A DNA stretch of 64,000 bases from Asparagopsis taxiformis (Eukaryota; Rhodophyta; Florideophyceae; Bonnemaisoniales; Bonnemaisoniaceae), in assembly GCA_030407315.1 (NCBI GenBank), contig JALQPE010002338.1, forward strand, positions 186,001-250,000, written 5' to 3'. Positions 1-11,528 of this stretch are shown one piece after another. The first letter of the stretch is position 1, and each line of letters begins with the position of its first letter. The translations under genes and the position numbers were made by a program. Under the pieces are notes generated by a model. It was not told the origin of the DNA. It was given only the letters and a program-made list of their open reading frames with translations, and made no database searches.

Positions 1-717
1 TTATCGTGGGCAAGCTCGTGTCGTAACGTGCAACCAAAATGTGGCGGCTCGAAATTCAAAGCAGGTGATAAAGATAATTGAGCATGGATCTGGAGTTTTA
101 GCAAAGTAAGAAAGGAGTACATCTGGAGATTGTAGCAGCGCGATACGATCTGGAATGGGGGATTGGGATGTTGCGCGCCACAGGTACAGACTCAGTCTGA
201 AAGTCGGGCACGCCTATTCGATAACATTGCCAAGATATTTTCAACCAAGCAGCAAACATGCAAATTCACATGCAAATGGCGAGTGACCAACCACCGTGGT
301 ATGCAGAGAAGAGCATGTGCAGCTTGCCAAAACGCGACGAAAATTATCACGAACAACATACACAAAATACAAAAACGAACCAATCAAAACACATTGTACA
401 ACGTGTATCCAAATGATTCGTCTAACAGTCAGTCAACCACCCAACGATTCAACACGAACCGCCACCAACCAATCGGAATGCACCACGGCCGCCTCCATGG
501 CCTTTGCGAATGTCGTTTCGGCAATGAAACAAAGTACACGTAAAGCAAGGCAGTAGGCGACCATTAATCACGATGATTCACATCGCCTGTCTGACACGCC
601 ATCGATATCACCACTACATAAACGCTCGCAACACGCCGAGCGATACCACAATTCCATCACTTCAACCCGCAGACGCACACGTACGACGCGTAGCAAATAA
701 GGCATCCGCACTGAAAC
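1..717. other. Upstream non-coding stretch
   Basis: I see no supported gene here. Short overlapping open frames occur on both strands but lack recognisable domains and look like chance. The right part should contain the promoter and leader of the gene that starts at 718. Confidence 0.5.
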
Positions 718-1137
718 ATGTCGTTTGCATTCGCCTCGGCCATGCCGTTGACAACGGTTCCGCGACGCGCCACCGTCGCGCCGCCGCGCGTGCTGCCATC
801 TGCCGTGCGACAAGTGCCGTCGGGTGTGGGCAAGACGCGCGCCTTCCAGCCGGCTGTGCGCGTCGATGAGTCGTTGATGCGCCCGCATGCGCGCGCCGCA
901 TCTGCACCGCCGAAGGAGGATGTGGATGTCGTGCGCGGTGGACTTGCGTCGGAATGGTCGCCACAGATTGCGCGGCAGAGGAGGATGGCTGGACAGGTGA
1001 TGCAATTGGAGGCTGATATTGCGCTCGATAATTACCTGGCATTTTTGGCAAGCACTGATGCGCAAGGTGTGGACTTGACCGTTCCGGTGTATTGTACGGT
1101 GGATGGTGCGCTGGTGTGTCGGTTGAGTCGCGATTAG
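718..1137 (+). CDS. Hypothetical protein with plastid-type N-terminus
   Basis: A 139-residue protein that I do not recognise. The ATG at 718 is followed by about 60 residues rich in Ala, Arg, Pro, Ser and Val with few acidic residues, as in red-algal plastid transit peptides. The acidic/hydrophobic C-terminal half (about residues 68-139) contains an alpha-helical stretch (QVMQLEADIALDNYLAFLAS) and ends in a Cys-containing hydrophobic segment followed by RLSRD. There is no membrane span. AATAAA-like motifs lie about 100-175 nt downstream (near 1237 and 1308). A longer open frame on the opposite strand is judged a shadow because this strand gives the more protein-like composition. Function is unknown and plastid location is inferred only from composition. 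Confidence 0.6.
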   Translation: MSFAFASAMPLTTVPRRATVAPPRVLPSAVRQVPSGVGKTRAFQPAVRVDESLMRPHARAASAPPKEDVDVVRGGLASEWSPQIARQRRMAGQVMQLEADIALDNYLAFLASTDAQGVDLTVPVYCTVDGALVCRLSRD

Positions 1138-1338
1138 GTCTTGTGTTGGTGTTTCGATCTGACGTGCATGATTGGTGTTTCTAGGCGCTTTTTGTATAGT
1201 AGCCTTGACGGGGTTGTGCATCATGTACAACTATAGAATAAACATTTCTTCCAATGTATTCCTACAGCAAGAACAGCGTCCCAATTCTTTACACGCTCTA
1301 CTCAAAAAATAAAGTGCACGCTCTCTACTAGCTATCAA

Positions 1339-2277
1339 TCACGTAAGCAGATCCACCAGATGGTCACAAACAGCAACAAGAAAGGGCGGCGTACTCTGAG
1401 CAATTGGCACAACCACATCTTCAACCTGTTCAAAAAGCGACGGATGACCAGGCTCTAGCACTTCCCTAGCAAGACATAGCATAAATCCAAGCGCTGCTGC
1501 ACGACCGTTAACCGATTCTGCCACTTTCCAGAACGAGCTCATCTTAGTATCATTCTTCACCGTCCCGACTTTACTACTGGACCGATTAGTGGACGTACCA
1601 CTAACACCATCCTTCTGCGCTGCATTCGCCACTGGCGCCGACACGGGGCGTTTATACGAGGCCTCGAGCGCGCTCGCAAGATATTCACGCCTTTGCAACG
1701 CAGGTAAGGTGCCGTACTCTTCGTCGGGGACAACGGCCGCGGCGGTGATTCGCTCGCTTTCCAACTGTGCGATCGCGCGGTCACGAATCGCCTCGAGCCT
1801 ACGAAAGGGGTCCGATGTTTCTGGCGGTGGCGGACCCGGCTTGGAAACACGTCGTGATAACATTTGTGACAATTTGTGTCGTATTGAAGCCAGAGATGGT
1901 AATTGTAGACGGAAAGGTTTGGAGGAATTTTTACGAGCTTCGATGAGGTTTTTCAGCGTCAGCATGGACACAGATACAATCGCTAGTACGCCTGCTGCGG
2001 CTAGTGGCGGCACAACGTACGCCGTTGTTGCGCGCATGCACCGCGTGCACATAGCGCGTGGTTGAACGCGTGGACGCCGTTGGGATGGTGCGCGTAGCAT
2101 GGCGATAGTTGACTTGGTGATGCGAACGGGGGATGACGGTGTGTGTGTGTTGCGGTAATTGAGGCGCGCTTCACATGGAGTGTAGGATTGAGCGGATGTG
2201 TTGGAGGAAATGCATTGGATTTGAGCTCGTATTTGGGATATGGTTGTCGGTGGGTGATAACTTGCCGAGGCAAACAT
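1339..2277 (-). CDS. LHC-like protein with single chlorophyll-binding helix motif
   Basis: About 312 residues from the ATG at 2277; the open frame extends upstream only through a non-ATG codon. An internal ATG at 2100 (MLRAPSQRRP) is an equally plausible start and gives a typical basic transit peptide. A hydrophobic segment lies at about residues 87-108. A long charged, Pro/Ser-rich middle follows. Near residue 254 comes the motif ESVNGRAAALGF, followed by a hydrophobic stretch. This fits the E-x2-N-G-R-x-A-x2-GF chlorophyll-binding helix of high-light-inducible and one-helix LHC-family proteins. A last hydrophobic segment closes the protein. The family acts in thylakoids in chlorophyll handling or photoprotection; location and role here are inferred. 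It is much longer than a standard one-helix protein (about 60-110 residues). It converges with the gene at 718-1137. Confidence 0.7.
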   Translation of the reverse strand: MFASASYHPPTTISQIRAQIQCISSNTSAQSYTPCEARLNYRNTHTPSSPVRITKSTIAMLRAPSQRRPRVQPRAMCTRCMRATTAYVVPPLAAAGVLAIVSVSMLTLKNLIEARKNSSKPFRLQLPSLASIRHKLSQMLSRRVSKPGPPPPETSDPFRRLEAIRDRAIAQLESERITAAAVVPDEEYGTLPALQRREYLASALEASYKRPVSAPVANAAQKDGVSGTSTNRSSSKVGTVKNDTKMSSFWKVAESVNGRAAALGFMLCLAREVLEPGHPSLFEQVEDVVVPIAQSTPPFLVAVCDHLVDLLT

Positions 2278-2626
2278 GGCGGCGAATTGCAACGATTCGA
2301 TGGCTCGCTTGAGCTTGCGTTTATTTCGTGTGTGGACAGCGTAACATTGGATTGGATCTATGATCTGAAATTAATACACTTGGCATACGCGGCATCCATG
2401 AGTATGATTCTGTTGTACACCTGTGCCGCTGACATTCCCATCACACTATCAGCGCTTCTTAATTAACGATCCGCGCAATAATGACGCTGCATTGAACAGC
2501 CAACTCCAAATTGGAGCACTGACTTAGGATCCGCCCCGTCTTTTGTTCGGTCGGCTCCGGACCCTATCGCGACGCTTTCGCGGTGCAGCTTATCGGAGGG
2601 AGCAGCCAACATCAAAGCTCTCTAGC

Positions 2627-3871
2627 ATGGCGCAATTTCGTCATTTGCTATTTGTGCTCTTTTCATTCACGCTCACCGCGACTGTCAGCGCACAATCGCC
2701 TTCTCTGCACACCAATCTCCAACCCTTCAACGTTCTCCTGATATGCGCTGTTTTCATGCTCATCGCCTCCATGGCAAAGTCCTCCTCAATTTTGCACTAC
2801 TCTCTGCATGCCAGGGTTGACCGCGTAGTGGGACTGCTCTGCGCTTCCGTCATTGCCCTGTTCTTCATCCAAAGATTCTCCGCAGCTAGGGCGGCTGGCG
2901 ACATATCGCTGACAACCTTTTTCCAGTACTTTTTAGCTGGAGGTATCTGCGCTTTCATCACCCATGCCGCCTGCACGCCAATCGATGTCATCAAAACGCG
3001 AATTCAGACCACGCAAGGTCGCTACACGGGAATGGTAGACGCGTTTCGAACCATAGTGGCTGAAGAAGGCCCATTGACACTGTTGAAAGGTCTCGGAGCA
3101 ACAGCTAGTGGCTACTTTCTTCATGGTGCATTCAAATACTCCTTTTATGAAGTTTTCAAGGTTTTGCTCTCTGCAAATGCTGCAGCTGCCATAAAACCAC
3201 CTCTCCCTATCTCAGCTTTGGCCGGATTCCTCGCAGAGTGCATTGCTTGTCTCCTTCTGTGTCCCATGGAAGCAATCCGCATTCGTTCCGTTGCAGACGC
3301 CACCTTCCCATCCGGCGTCTTCAGTGGACTCAATCTCCTTCTCAAATCTGAAGGCATTCACGGCTGGTACAAAGGACTGCCAGCTATGCTCCTCAAACAA
3401 GTTCCATACACAGTCGGGCAGTTTGTTGCCTTTGAAATGGCAATCAACATGGTTAAAGTCATAATTCAGACAGTCACAGGAGCTGAAGGCGGATCTGCAT
3501 TTGCATCTGTCGCTTCAATCGCTGGCCTACTCGCTGGTATCGCGGCAGCAATCATTTCACATCCTGGAGATACAATACTCTCCAAAATTAACCAAGAAGA
3601 AAGCGAAGGTTCTGCTTGGGCGCAAATTGTGCGCGTCGCTCGTACATTAGGCTTTACTGGCCTCTTTCTCGGTCTAGGACCACGAATCTTGCAAGTCAGT
3701 TGCATGATTGGAGGCCAGTTCCTCATATACGATTCCATTAAGCTTTGGTGCGGTATTGTCCCGGCATCAGCCATCCCCACTGCTGCTATTGCGGCAGGCG
3801 CTACGACAACTCTCGCTCTCTCACCGACCGCTGTCAGTGGTGCAACAGTCGCCTCACATGTGAAGCGGTGA
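2627..3871 (+). CDS. Phosphate-carrier-like mitochondrial carrier family protein with N-terminal extension
   Basis: 414 residues from the first ATG (2627); the frame upstream is open only to a TTG. Three carrier repeats are present. Signature motifs are P-I-D-V-I-K at about residue 118, P-M-E-A-I-R at about 213, and a degenerate P-G-D-T-I-L in repeat 3 at about 313. GYFLHGAFKYSFYEVFK in repeat 1 and FLIYDSIKLW near the C-terminus are typical of the SLC25A3/PHT3 phosphate carriers. The family exchanges phosphate with protons or hydroxide across an organelle inner membrane. Unusually, about 95 residues precede repeat 1: a signal-peptide-like segment (about 5-22, ending in Ala-Gln-Ser) and two further hydrophobic segments (about 35-49 and 67-81). 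This suggests targeting other than the mitochondrial inner membrane, possibly the plastid envelope or secretory membranes; that is inference. Confidence 0.85.
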   Translation: MAQFRHLLFVLFSFTLTATVSAQSPSLHTNLQPFNVLLICAVFMLIASMAKSSSILHYSLHARVDRVVGLLCASVIALFFIQRFSAARAAGDISLTTFFQYFLAGGICAFITHAACTPIDVIKTRIQTTQGRYTGMVDAFRTIVAEEGPLTLLKGLGATASGYFLHGAFKYSFYEVFKVLLSANAAAAIKPPLPISALAGFLAECIACLLLCPMEAIRIRSVADATFPSGVFSGLNLLLKSEGIHGWYKGLPAMLLKQVPYTVGQFVAFEMAINMVKVIIQTVTGAEGGSAFASVASIAGLLAGIAAAIISHPGDTILSKINQEESEGSAWAQIVRVARTLGFTGLFLGLGPRILQVSCMIGGQFLIYDSIKLWCGIVPASAIPTAAIAAGATTTLALSPTAVSGATVASHVKR

Positions 3872-4841
3872 TTTGTTGACTGTAAATTCGTCTAGTTTGG
3901 GACGGTAGTGGTGCTTGGTGTGCACAGTTGCTACTGTTATGTATCTTGATTTTTAATATCCGAAAGGTTTTGACATGTACAACAGTCGACATTGCGAGGC
4001 CTGGAGATCGCTTCGTTTCCAGCACGCTTAATCATCAACGAATTCATTTTCTGGCTGGTTGCTTTTTGGTTTCAATGAGTGATGCCGCCTACCTGACAAA
4101 CAGTGGAAGCTTGTTTGTATTTCTCTCAAAATGATCTGTGAGAGTGCCCAGGAGATTGGCCTCAAACATTGTCAAACGTATATCAGATCACAGAAATAGA
4201 AAGCTGTAATACTAAACTTCAGTATCGATCGATACACGTTGGAACTGAGTTGATTCGAATGTTTAAAAATGTCGTATGACGCTATCAAATTATCTACGTG
4301 AGAAGTGAAAGAGGGAACTATGCAATCTTCCCGCGCTTCTCGTTCCATAACGGGGCCGACTTTTAGTGAACAGAACCTGAGGACTGATTACTCTCATTGC
4401 ATGACATAGTTCACCTGCTACGATTGATGTTTCTCGTGGGGAGATCATAGGACCACTGCCTACATGAAGATAATTCGTAGTATTCATATATACTAGCGTA
4501 TCTGTAAAGTTGATCATAAACAAACAGGGATCTTGTCATTCGCAGAAGGCAAAGATAACGCGATGTCGTTGACATGACACAGACATAATTTACTTCCACA
4601 CGGAGAAAAACAAGAACTATATGCAGATGGCCTAGATGCTTGAAAGATGTCCCACTTCTCCCTTTCTCAATTCTTCTCACACAGCGTACTAAAACGTTTG
4701 TTTCTCGAAATCAGTCGACGGCTCCTTTCCGCTATATCTTTCGCTGTTGTTTTTACTGAAATCTTCAATGATTGACAAAAAGCAATGCTTCCCTCTGAGT
4801 TGCAAGTCGGTAGCTTCATTGCTTGCTCTATACTCAATATG
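3872..4841. other. Intergenic, nothing recognised
   Basis: AT-richer spacer between the convergent carrier and acetyltransferase genes. Only short unsupported open frames on both strands; no repeats or RNA genes seen. Confidence 0.5.
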
Positions 4842-5529
4842 TCACTCTGTACATTTTGTTTCGATATAGCTGTCTATAGCCTTCTCATCCATTCTCATCA
4901 GGTCCCAGGTCTGGTTGTCTGGAAATGTGGCGCCGACTGATTTGTACAGTTTGATGGCATTAGTGTTCCACTTCAGAACGAGCCATTCCATTCTGTGGCA
5001 TCCCGACTCGGCCGCCAACGCAATGCAGTGCGACAGTAGTCGTCGGCCGAGGCCCTTGCGACGATGCTGCTCGCGCACGTACACTATCACAGTTTGGACA
5101 GAGGGACGGGACAGTGTGGCGTAGGGTGGCGGACAGGAGGCGTTGGTTTGATATGTTAGATTGTATGCTTTGTCCAATGTAGTGAAACGCGGGGGAGACC
5201 ACCCACTAGCTGTGTCGTCTTCCATACAACGGGTGAATCAGTGGAAACTTACAGTCGTGCAGATAAAACGTGCGCCCAACCCACGAACTATATGAATAGT
5301 ACCATAGAACGAGTCCGGCACTCTTCCACACACCGTGCTCCTCATATTCGGCGAGCGAGGCGTAGAACAACGGATTGTCTCTTTCAAAGCCGTCTCGTCT
5401 CAGATCCTCCACACTCAATTTCACCGCCTCTGGCTGCCTTTCAAACGCGGCCAGCTCACACATTAGCGCATGAATCTCTGCTGCATCACACCCGCTCACA
5501 CACCGACGAATCCTATACGCCTCTGCCAT
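4842..5529 (-). CDS. GNAT N-acetyltransferase, diamine/thialysine acetyltransferase-like (spliced)
   Basis: Two exons on the minus strand: 5529-5253 and 5083-4842, with a 169-nt intron (5252-5084) having a GTAAGT donor and a TAG acceptor. The splice is phase 1 and restores the conserved stretch FYLHDLYVREQHRRKGLG. The product is 172 residues, the usual length of the spermidine/spermine and thialysine N-acetyltransferase group. Visible features are N-terminal YRIRRC, E-DLRRDGF, then YYSYSSWVGR, the acetyl-CoA loop R-R-K-G-L-G at about 100-105, and C-terminal LKWNTNAIKLYKSVGA. The family transfers acetyl from acetyl-CoA to a primary amine such as a polyamine or thialysine; the exact substrate cannot be read from sequence. 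The start is the ATG at 5529, six codons inside a frame that opens at a TTG. Confidence 0.88.
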
Positions 5530-5678
5530 GCTTGTGATTGCGTCCAATCTCTACACCAATCTCCCCTTGTCCACCGCCGCACTCTTCATTCCTTTAAAAC
5601 AATCGCACAGATTGATCGTTTACTTCTACTAGTTGCTCAACAACGTACTGTATCTACTCTGTGCACCTCATCACGCAT

Positions 5679-5790
5679 CTGCTGTTGTTGCTGGTGCTGG
5701 TGCTGGTGCTGGTGCTGGTGCTACTGCCGCTGCTGCTGCTGCTGCTACTAGTGCTCACTCGCTCGCTCGCTCGCTCACTCACTCACTCGC
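5679..5790. repeat. Compound microsatellite: CTGGTG, CTG and GCTC/ACTC tracts
   Basis: Read directly. A hexamer CTGGTG run (about 5691-5722) passes into a CTG/GCT trinucleotide run (about 5727-5747) and then into GCTC and ACTC tetranucleotide units (about 5752-5790). Confidence 0.9.
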
Positions 5791-5925
5791 ATAGACTCCG
5801 CTCACCCATCCCAACTAGACCATTCACATCGCATCGATACACACTTGCCAGCTGGCTCCATATCCGTCCTGCATGGGACGGGATGCAGTTTTGTAGTACA
5901 CCTCCTCAAGTAATACTCGCGTGCG

Positions 5926-5950
5926 CGCTCGCTCGCTCGCTCACTCGCTC
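5926..5950. repeat. Second GCTC/ACTC tetranucleotide tract
   Basis: A run of GCTC units with one ACTC, the same unit types as the tract about 160 nt to the left, suggesting the two were one locus or arose by the same slippage-prone motif. Confidence 0.85.
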
Positions 5951-6300
5951 TCGTTCCATCGCAATGGAAACTACAGTGATAGCTGCAACCTGCTGTCTAC
6001 CCATCGTAACGTATCAATGCTTCTCGGCGCTGCCGTCGACCTGAATTGTTGACACAAAAATATCACTTGCCGCCTCCTCTGTCCACACAGCAGTCAGCCA
6101 GGCAGCCAGCCAGCCAGGCAGATGCTGTGCAGTCTTCCGCTGTCGGCCTCCTCACTTGCATGGTAGGCCACGTCAGTGACCAAAGTCCACCAGAGGAGAT
6201 TTCCAAAAAAATGTCATCTTTCCTCGTTGTTGGAATTGTAATTGCCACCCAACGACTCCACTCCACTCCACAGCGCCGTCGAATATATTAACGTTGCTCA

Positions 6301-9300
6301 GCTGCACACTTACATAACCGCTTATCTGTTACACCGCTACAGCTCTCCCTTCCTTCCAGCTCACACTTTCCCATATTGAAACAAAGCTGCTTGTATATCC
6401 AATCTCTTCCAAAGCTCATCTCGAACCACCAGTTCACCGCAATGGTGACACCAATTTGACTCACCTTGTGAACTGTATGTATGACAGGCGCATCCAAAAG
6501 CACAATGCTCGCCAGCTCACACTCGAAACTCATACACGCACAGGTACATATCAATGCCCAGGTGATCTGCCTGCTCCACCCCATTGTCTGTGCACAAGTA
6601 TCTGGAACAGGCTGATGAACAAACGAACAAACTTACTCAGCAGTGTAGGTAACATCATCATGAGCGTCAAGCTGCAAAACTACACTTGTACTACCCTTAG
6701 GGTAGCCATCGCACCAATATTGCGCGCGTGTACCCAAACTGTTGTCGCATCATATTCTCTAGCGTTCCATCTACCTTGCTGCTTCATTGTGAAGATTTTT
6801 TTCGTGTAACTCTGTCATCATAATCATTTTGGTAGGATCCGATTACATGAAGGGATTGATATGAGGAGGAATACGATGAGAAATGGCGTAGCGTTTTTTT
6901 CTGAACTCGCACACATTGTTTCAAAATAGCACAGGTGAGTTGACGTAGAGGCTTCCATCAGTATTACGAATGTTTGTCAGAACGGTCAGGTAAGGAAAGT
7001 ATGCTTTCATTTCTCTCTAGATATGTCATGATGGAACACTGGACTGAATACTGTGGGTACGATCTGCAGCTGAGGTTTTGATCTACTGCATGTAACGAAA
7101 TTGCTTTCCACATCGCTCACTGCAAATGCTAATCGATTAAATCATGTAATGACTGAAACTTGGAAATGACGTAGCAATAAATCTATATGAAGATCTCGTT
7201 TGTGGATGGAAGGTGGGCTGAAAGTCGAAGTTCTACGTAGCCCCCATTCAGTAATCTATGTGCCTCGTTAGCTATGTTCCACCTGTGTTCAACCCTGAGC
7301 CGAATTATGTGAACTCTCTTTCTTGCATCACTATGGGCCCATATTCAATCAACAGTAGAGATGAACAACGTATCGCGTAGGCAACTGTCCCGTACCGGGA
7401 GGGCACCAGAAAGAACTCAAAGGACGGCGGCTCAGTTCTCAAGAGCGGGGAAACTCTGGAACAGTGGTTCGGAGCGTCTAACGAGACACCCGATAGTTAA
7501 AATGTTTGATTCATCGCACCGCCACAGAAATGGACCTCATCAGTATCGCGGGAAACTGTTTTTGTAGTGAAATGGAACTGGAGAGCTACATGTTCGCAAG
7601 ACTCTTCGAAGTGTCTGTAGACTGTTAAGGTGCGTCTTGTTTTGTTTCAACAAACACTTCCATTCAATCTTGTACGAAAACTACTGCCCATTACATCAAG
7701 TTTTGTTACCTGCAGTACAAAATACGATTGACGTAGCCTGTATCAAGACTATATATCACTTACCGAAATATTACATGTTTTTGATCCTTCGCCAGAAAGA
7801 TATCTTCTTTGGTGGTGCAGACCAACGCATCTTTGTGGATGACCTACGGAATTCGGATTTGGGCTTACCCCTCGTATAATATTTCACACGAAAGGTTCAG
7901 TTGGGTTTCATCCGGAGAATGTGGTATGGCCAAAATTCCATGCATTTGAATATTATCTACTTTGTATAATGTTCTTAACATGTCAGGCTTCAGACGCTCA
8001 ATTGCAATCATATTATGTTCTTGGAGCACCCCGATTTTCTAGTCTCGTGAGCACTCAACTCGATAATACTTTTAGCTCTGCTGATACTCCGGCTTTTTCT
8101 GCAGGGATTCGTATGTTATGTTATTACAATCAATCATCCCCTTCATAAAGATACCCCTTGAGCTTGAGCAAAAGATATATTTTCAGTTTGCACTTTGATA
8201 ACGCGAAATGAAAGTTTAGTCCACACTGTATATTCATCACAAGACCTCCAAAATAATCGACTCGGTTACTATGGAACCCTTTAGTGTCGTTTTGACCACT
8301 GTTCTTCGATATAATGTAACAATACCCAACCATATTTGTCCAGAATACCCTTTGATTTGTACTAGACCTGAGAGCATATGTGTTCAGGTTTCTCTGCTTG
8401 CTTTTGGTTCCTACAGTGGCATGCTCAGCATCAAGGAAATACAATTATCTTTAGGATCACAGGTACAAAGATAACCATGTCTCAAGTTTCCCGAGAGATT
8501 TCCACAATTTTCGCTCCGGAGATGCCTCAGAAAAGATATATGATATACCTCGTTGAAAGGGAAAAGTTGGAATAGTTGATCATGTTTGCTGTGAGTACAA
8601 AGATCGCCTTCAAATCTTCGCCTTCTATCATGCTTTCGCTTAGCAATGCTCGATTTTCCTTGCAGTTTCATTTCCATTGTAGCAATCATTTCCTTGTAAT
8701 GAACATATTTTATATGATCACGATGTTCACTACGTTGTAGAGCTCTTACAGATGCTACCGTTCATTATACAAATGGGCTTCAGGTAGCCTTTGCATCTAT
8801 ACCGCAGGCCTTTCTCGATAGATGAGAGGTTAAGGTACACTCTGGGTTCTAAAGTTCGCCGAAACTCAGCCGCGACTGTCGGAAGCTGCCAACGATTCGT
8901 TAGAGTGGTAAAGAAATGCGGCCAAGTACTGGAAGCTAGAGGGAAACAGAACGTAACAAGAAGTTTCACTGATTGGATTCTCTGTTCCCGTTTCTAGTTT
9001 CTCTGGAATTTCAGGTGTTTCAACTGCGCAACTCGATACAAGAAAATTCTACCTTGGTATTTCTTCGCAGCCTCCACATACAAAGCTACAGATGGGTTTT
9101 CCCATCGATGACACCTCGTGTCTCTTTTTTCAACTGGGGCTTCAACGTAAATGAAACGGGTACTGAGATGACATGGGTAGAGCGAAGAACGGAAACACCA
9201 ACGAGAAATTGCGTGCGGCATATGATCATGACTAATATATCGGATATTGGCCAGAAACTAGACGTAAGCACCGTTTCTCGATACTTTCACTCTACACAGA

Positions 9301-11171
9301 TTCAAACATTCCGCCCTTGATTCCTAGTTCTGAACAGCAGCTCAAAGACGGTCCACGCACAAATAGTATCAACTATTGTGGCTTTCGATATCGGTTGGTA
9401 TGTTTTCATATTCGAGATAGATATGAAAGCGAGTATTTCAATTTACGAAGCATCCACTCCATGGTGCCCCAACGATTGTTGGAGTGCGGGATGGTTATCA
9501 TTTTGATTTCTGTAGCAGCTCCAGCACTGATCCGAGTTTTGTCAGTCGGCGTTATTCCGCTATCGGTGGCCACCAAAAGCAGAATGATAGAAATACAGCT
9601 GTCATCTCTCTCGGGAATCTACAATAAACAAGTCTTTGCTTCCGTTTTACAGAGATAGGTTTGGAGAACTGCCTTTGAATTTTCTCGAACCGTCGGTAGG
9701 GATGTCACCATCGCTCTTGTTATCACAATATGATGGAATATCGCGCATTCCGTGGAAAACGTCAATTCGAGTCTTTCATTGTTCCTTTCTGGAAGAAAAT
9801 ACAGCACACATAGATTGTTTGTGATATTTTTACGTTTTCTTCTATTGATAAGGCGTAATCACTACAGACGCGAGACTCTCACAGGTTAGGGGTACACCAG
9901 CCCACATCCCTTTCAGTTCAAATCATGATATATCTTCTATCTGATTGAAACTCATTTCTCTCCGCAGTGCTCACTTCAGGCGCTAGTTGACTTCGAGGGG
10001 GATTAACTTACAAAATTAATTTGGTTTTACAGCACGAAAGGGAAACGGTAAGTATGTACCGTTGCGTAAAATGCTTACTCTGCTGCAGAAATACCGTATA
10101 CAAAGGGATGAAACTCTACAGGGAATATATGAGGCGATTGAATCAGACCAATTTTCAATTGTGCCTGTTAGAACAAATGAGTTGATTTCGCATCAGTACG
10201 ATACTTCTAGGGAACCCACGTCGCCATAAGCTACGTACTGTATATCTATGTCGAGAAGTATTGTAATAAAGAGTGACAAAAGTACCAGAGAAGGTCTAAT
10301 ATCGCCACCAGAGGATCACTGGCTCTTTCTATTTCTGCTTGGACTTCTAGACCCCTATTAACCTGCTTGATTTTTCTACTTTAAGATCGGAAGAATACTA
10401 TCCGTTTTCATTTATGTGATGCCGGACACCAATCCTTTCTGTCCTTCTTTCATTTCAGATGAGTCCTGGACAGATGGTATAGCGTTCATCTTATTGAAGC
10501 AATCCTCGATACTGACAATTCTTCATGAAATTTATGCGTGCCCGTGCTTCTTGGACCGTTATGTATCTCCTCGATTGGAGTCAGAGACCCAGTAGTGGTG
10601 TAGTCCAGTTCCTGGAGAGGGTTACAGATCTGGAAAGAGATAGAGTGAGCAATCTTGAAGGATTTAATATAGTGGAGAACTTTGCAGGAAAAGGCAACGC
10701 GTGAGACTAGAGGTGCACGCAGAGCAACTGTCTTTTGGCTTTCTCAAAACTAGTGGGACTGGAGAGCATGTAGACATACATGAATAATTGTGGGGATGGA
10801 TAGGAGAGAAACCCTGTCATGAAGGTTTCAGGATTCTTTCTATCAAAATATGTGTATAGAACAGAAGTGCAACTCTGGTAATGATGGGGAAGTTGGGTTC
10901 CGACTAGACAGAGAAGGTTCTGCTTCTTTCAGTCGAAGGTTAGTAAACGGTGGTACTATGACACCCCACGAGCGAGTGTATAGTGCAGTGATAGTTTCTT
11001 GCCAGTATTCTGGTTGCAGCCTAAACTATGCTGCAAGTAGCGGCGCTCCCTCAGTATTGAAAGACGTGAACGGGTTTGTGTGCTACCTTGGGAGCAATAT
11101 CTTCCTTGGGATATGTCTCACCTTGGCGAAAAGCTCGACGTCATGTGACGGAGATGTTTCGAAAGTTCTGA
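6301..11171. other. Long gene-poor, AT-rich region without intact ORFs
   Basis: Nearly 5 kb where no frame exceeds about 120 codons except one at 10850-11596 that runs into the adjacent LTR. Stops are dense on both strands and no domain is recognisable. I read it as non-coding or decayed mobile-element DNA, but I cannot name a parent element. No terminal repeats were recognised by eye. Confidence 0.5.
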
Positions 11172-11175
11172 TATT
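11172..11175. repeat. Target-site duplication TATT (left copy)
   Basis: TATT directly abuts the left LTR and recurs at 16614-16617 directly after the right LTR, as expected from a 4-bp staggered integration. Confidence 0.75.
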
Positions 11176-11507
11176 TGTTAGATACCGGTATGAAAGTAAA
11201 ACTCCCTCTCCTTTATTCTTTCATTGCTCTCTCTTCCTCCGTTCTCCATTCCTGATCTCCCCTTTCTACTCTTCATTGCTACCTATTTATACTGTCAGTG
11301 GTTCCAGTGTTGATAATTACTTTCTCCCATACTCTCCTGAAATCTTTGGTTTGTCTCCTTTGCATTCTGTAAATTATTTCCACATGATGGCACTGCATTG
11401 CATGTCAACGCAATACGCTGCACTGCGGTGCAATACACTATCAACTGATGTTAAGTGTCGGCTTTTTGGTTACCTGGCTTGGTACCATTCTCTGCTCCCA
11501 CGTAACA
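11176..11507 (-). repeat. LTR (3' LTR of the element)
   Basis: 332 bp; plus strand begins TGTTAGATACC and ends CACGTAACA. Matches 16282-16613 without a difference that I can see. Confidence 0.95.
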
Positions 11508-11528
11508 CTCGGCCTCACTCGCTTATCC

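Larger units (their letters stand above)
5530..6300. other. Promoter-side spacer with low-complexity tracts
   Basis: Upstream of the acetyltransferase. It is dominated by simple-sequence tracts (listed separately) and a CAG/CCAGC-rich patch around 6090-6125. Open frames here are products of the repeats. No gene supported. Confidence 0.5.

Noticed and set aside
568..1230. 220-codon minus-strand frame
   Set aside because: Antisense to the gene at 718-1137; Arg/His-rich composition typical of a shadow frame, and no domain.
5470..6044. Open frames of Cys/Trp or Leu repeats
   Set aside because: Produced by the CTG/GCTC microsatellite; no coding support.
9000..9830. Possible relic of a transposase (fragments such as ISDIGQKLDVSTVSRYF)
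   Set aside because: Weak helix-turn-helix-like resemblance only; frames are broken and no catalytic motif or terminal repeats could be seen.
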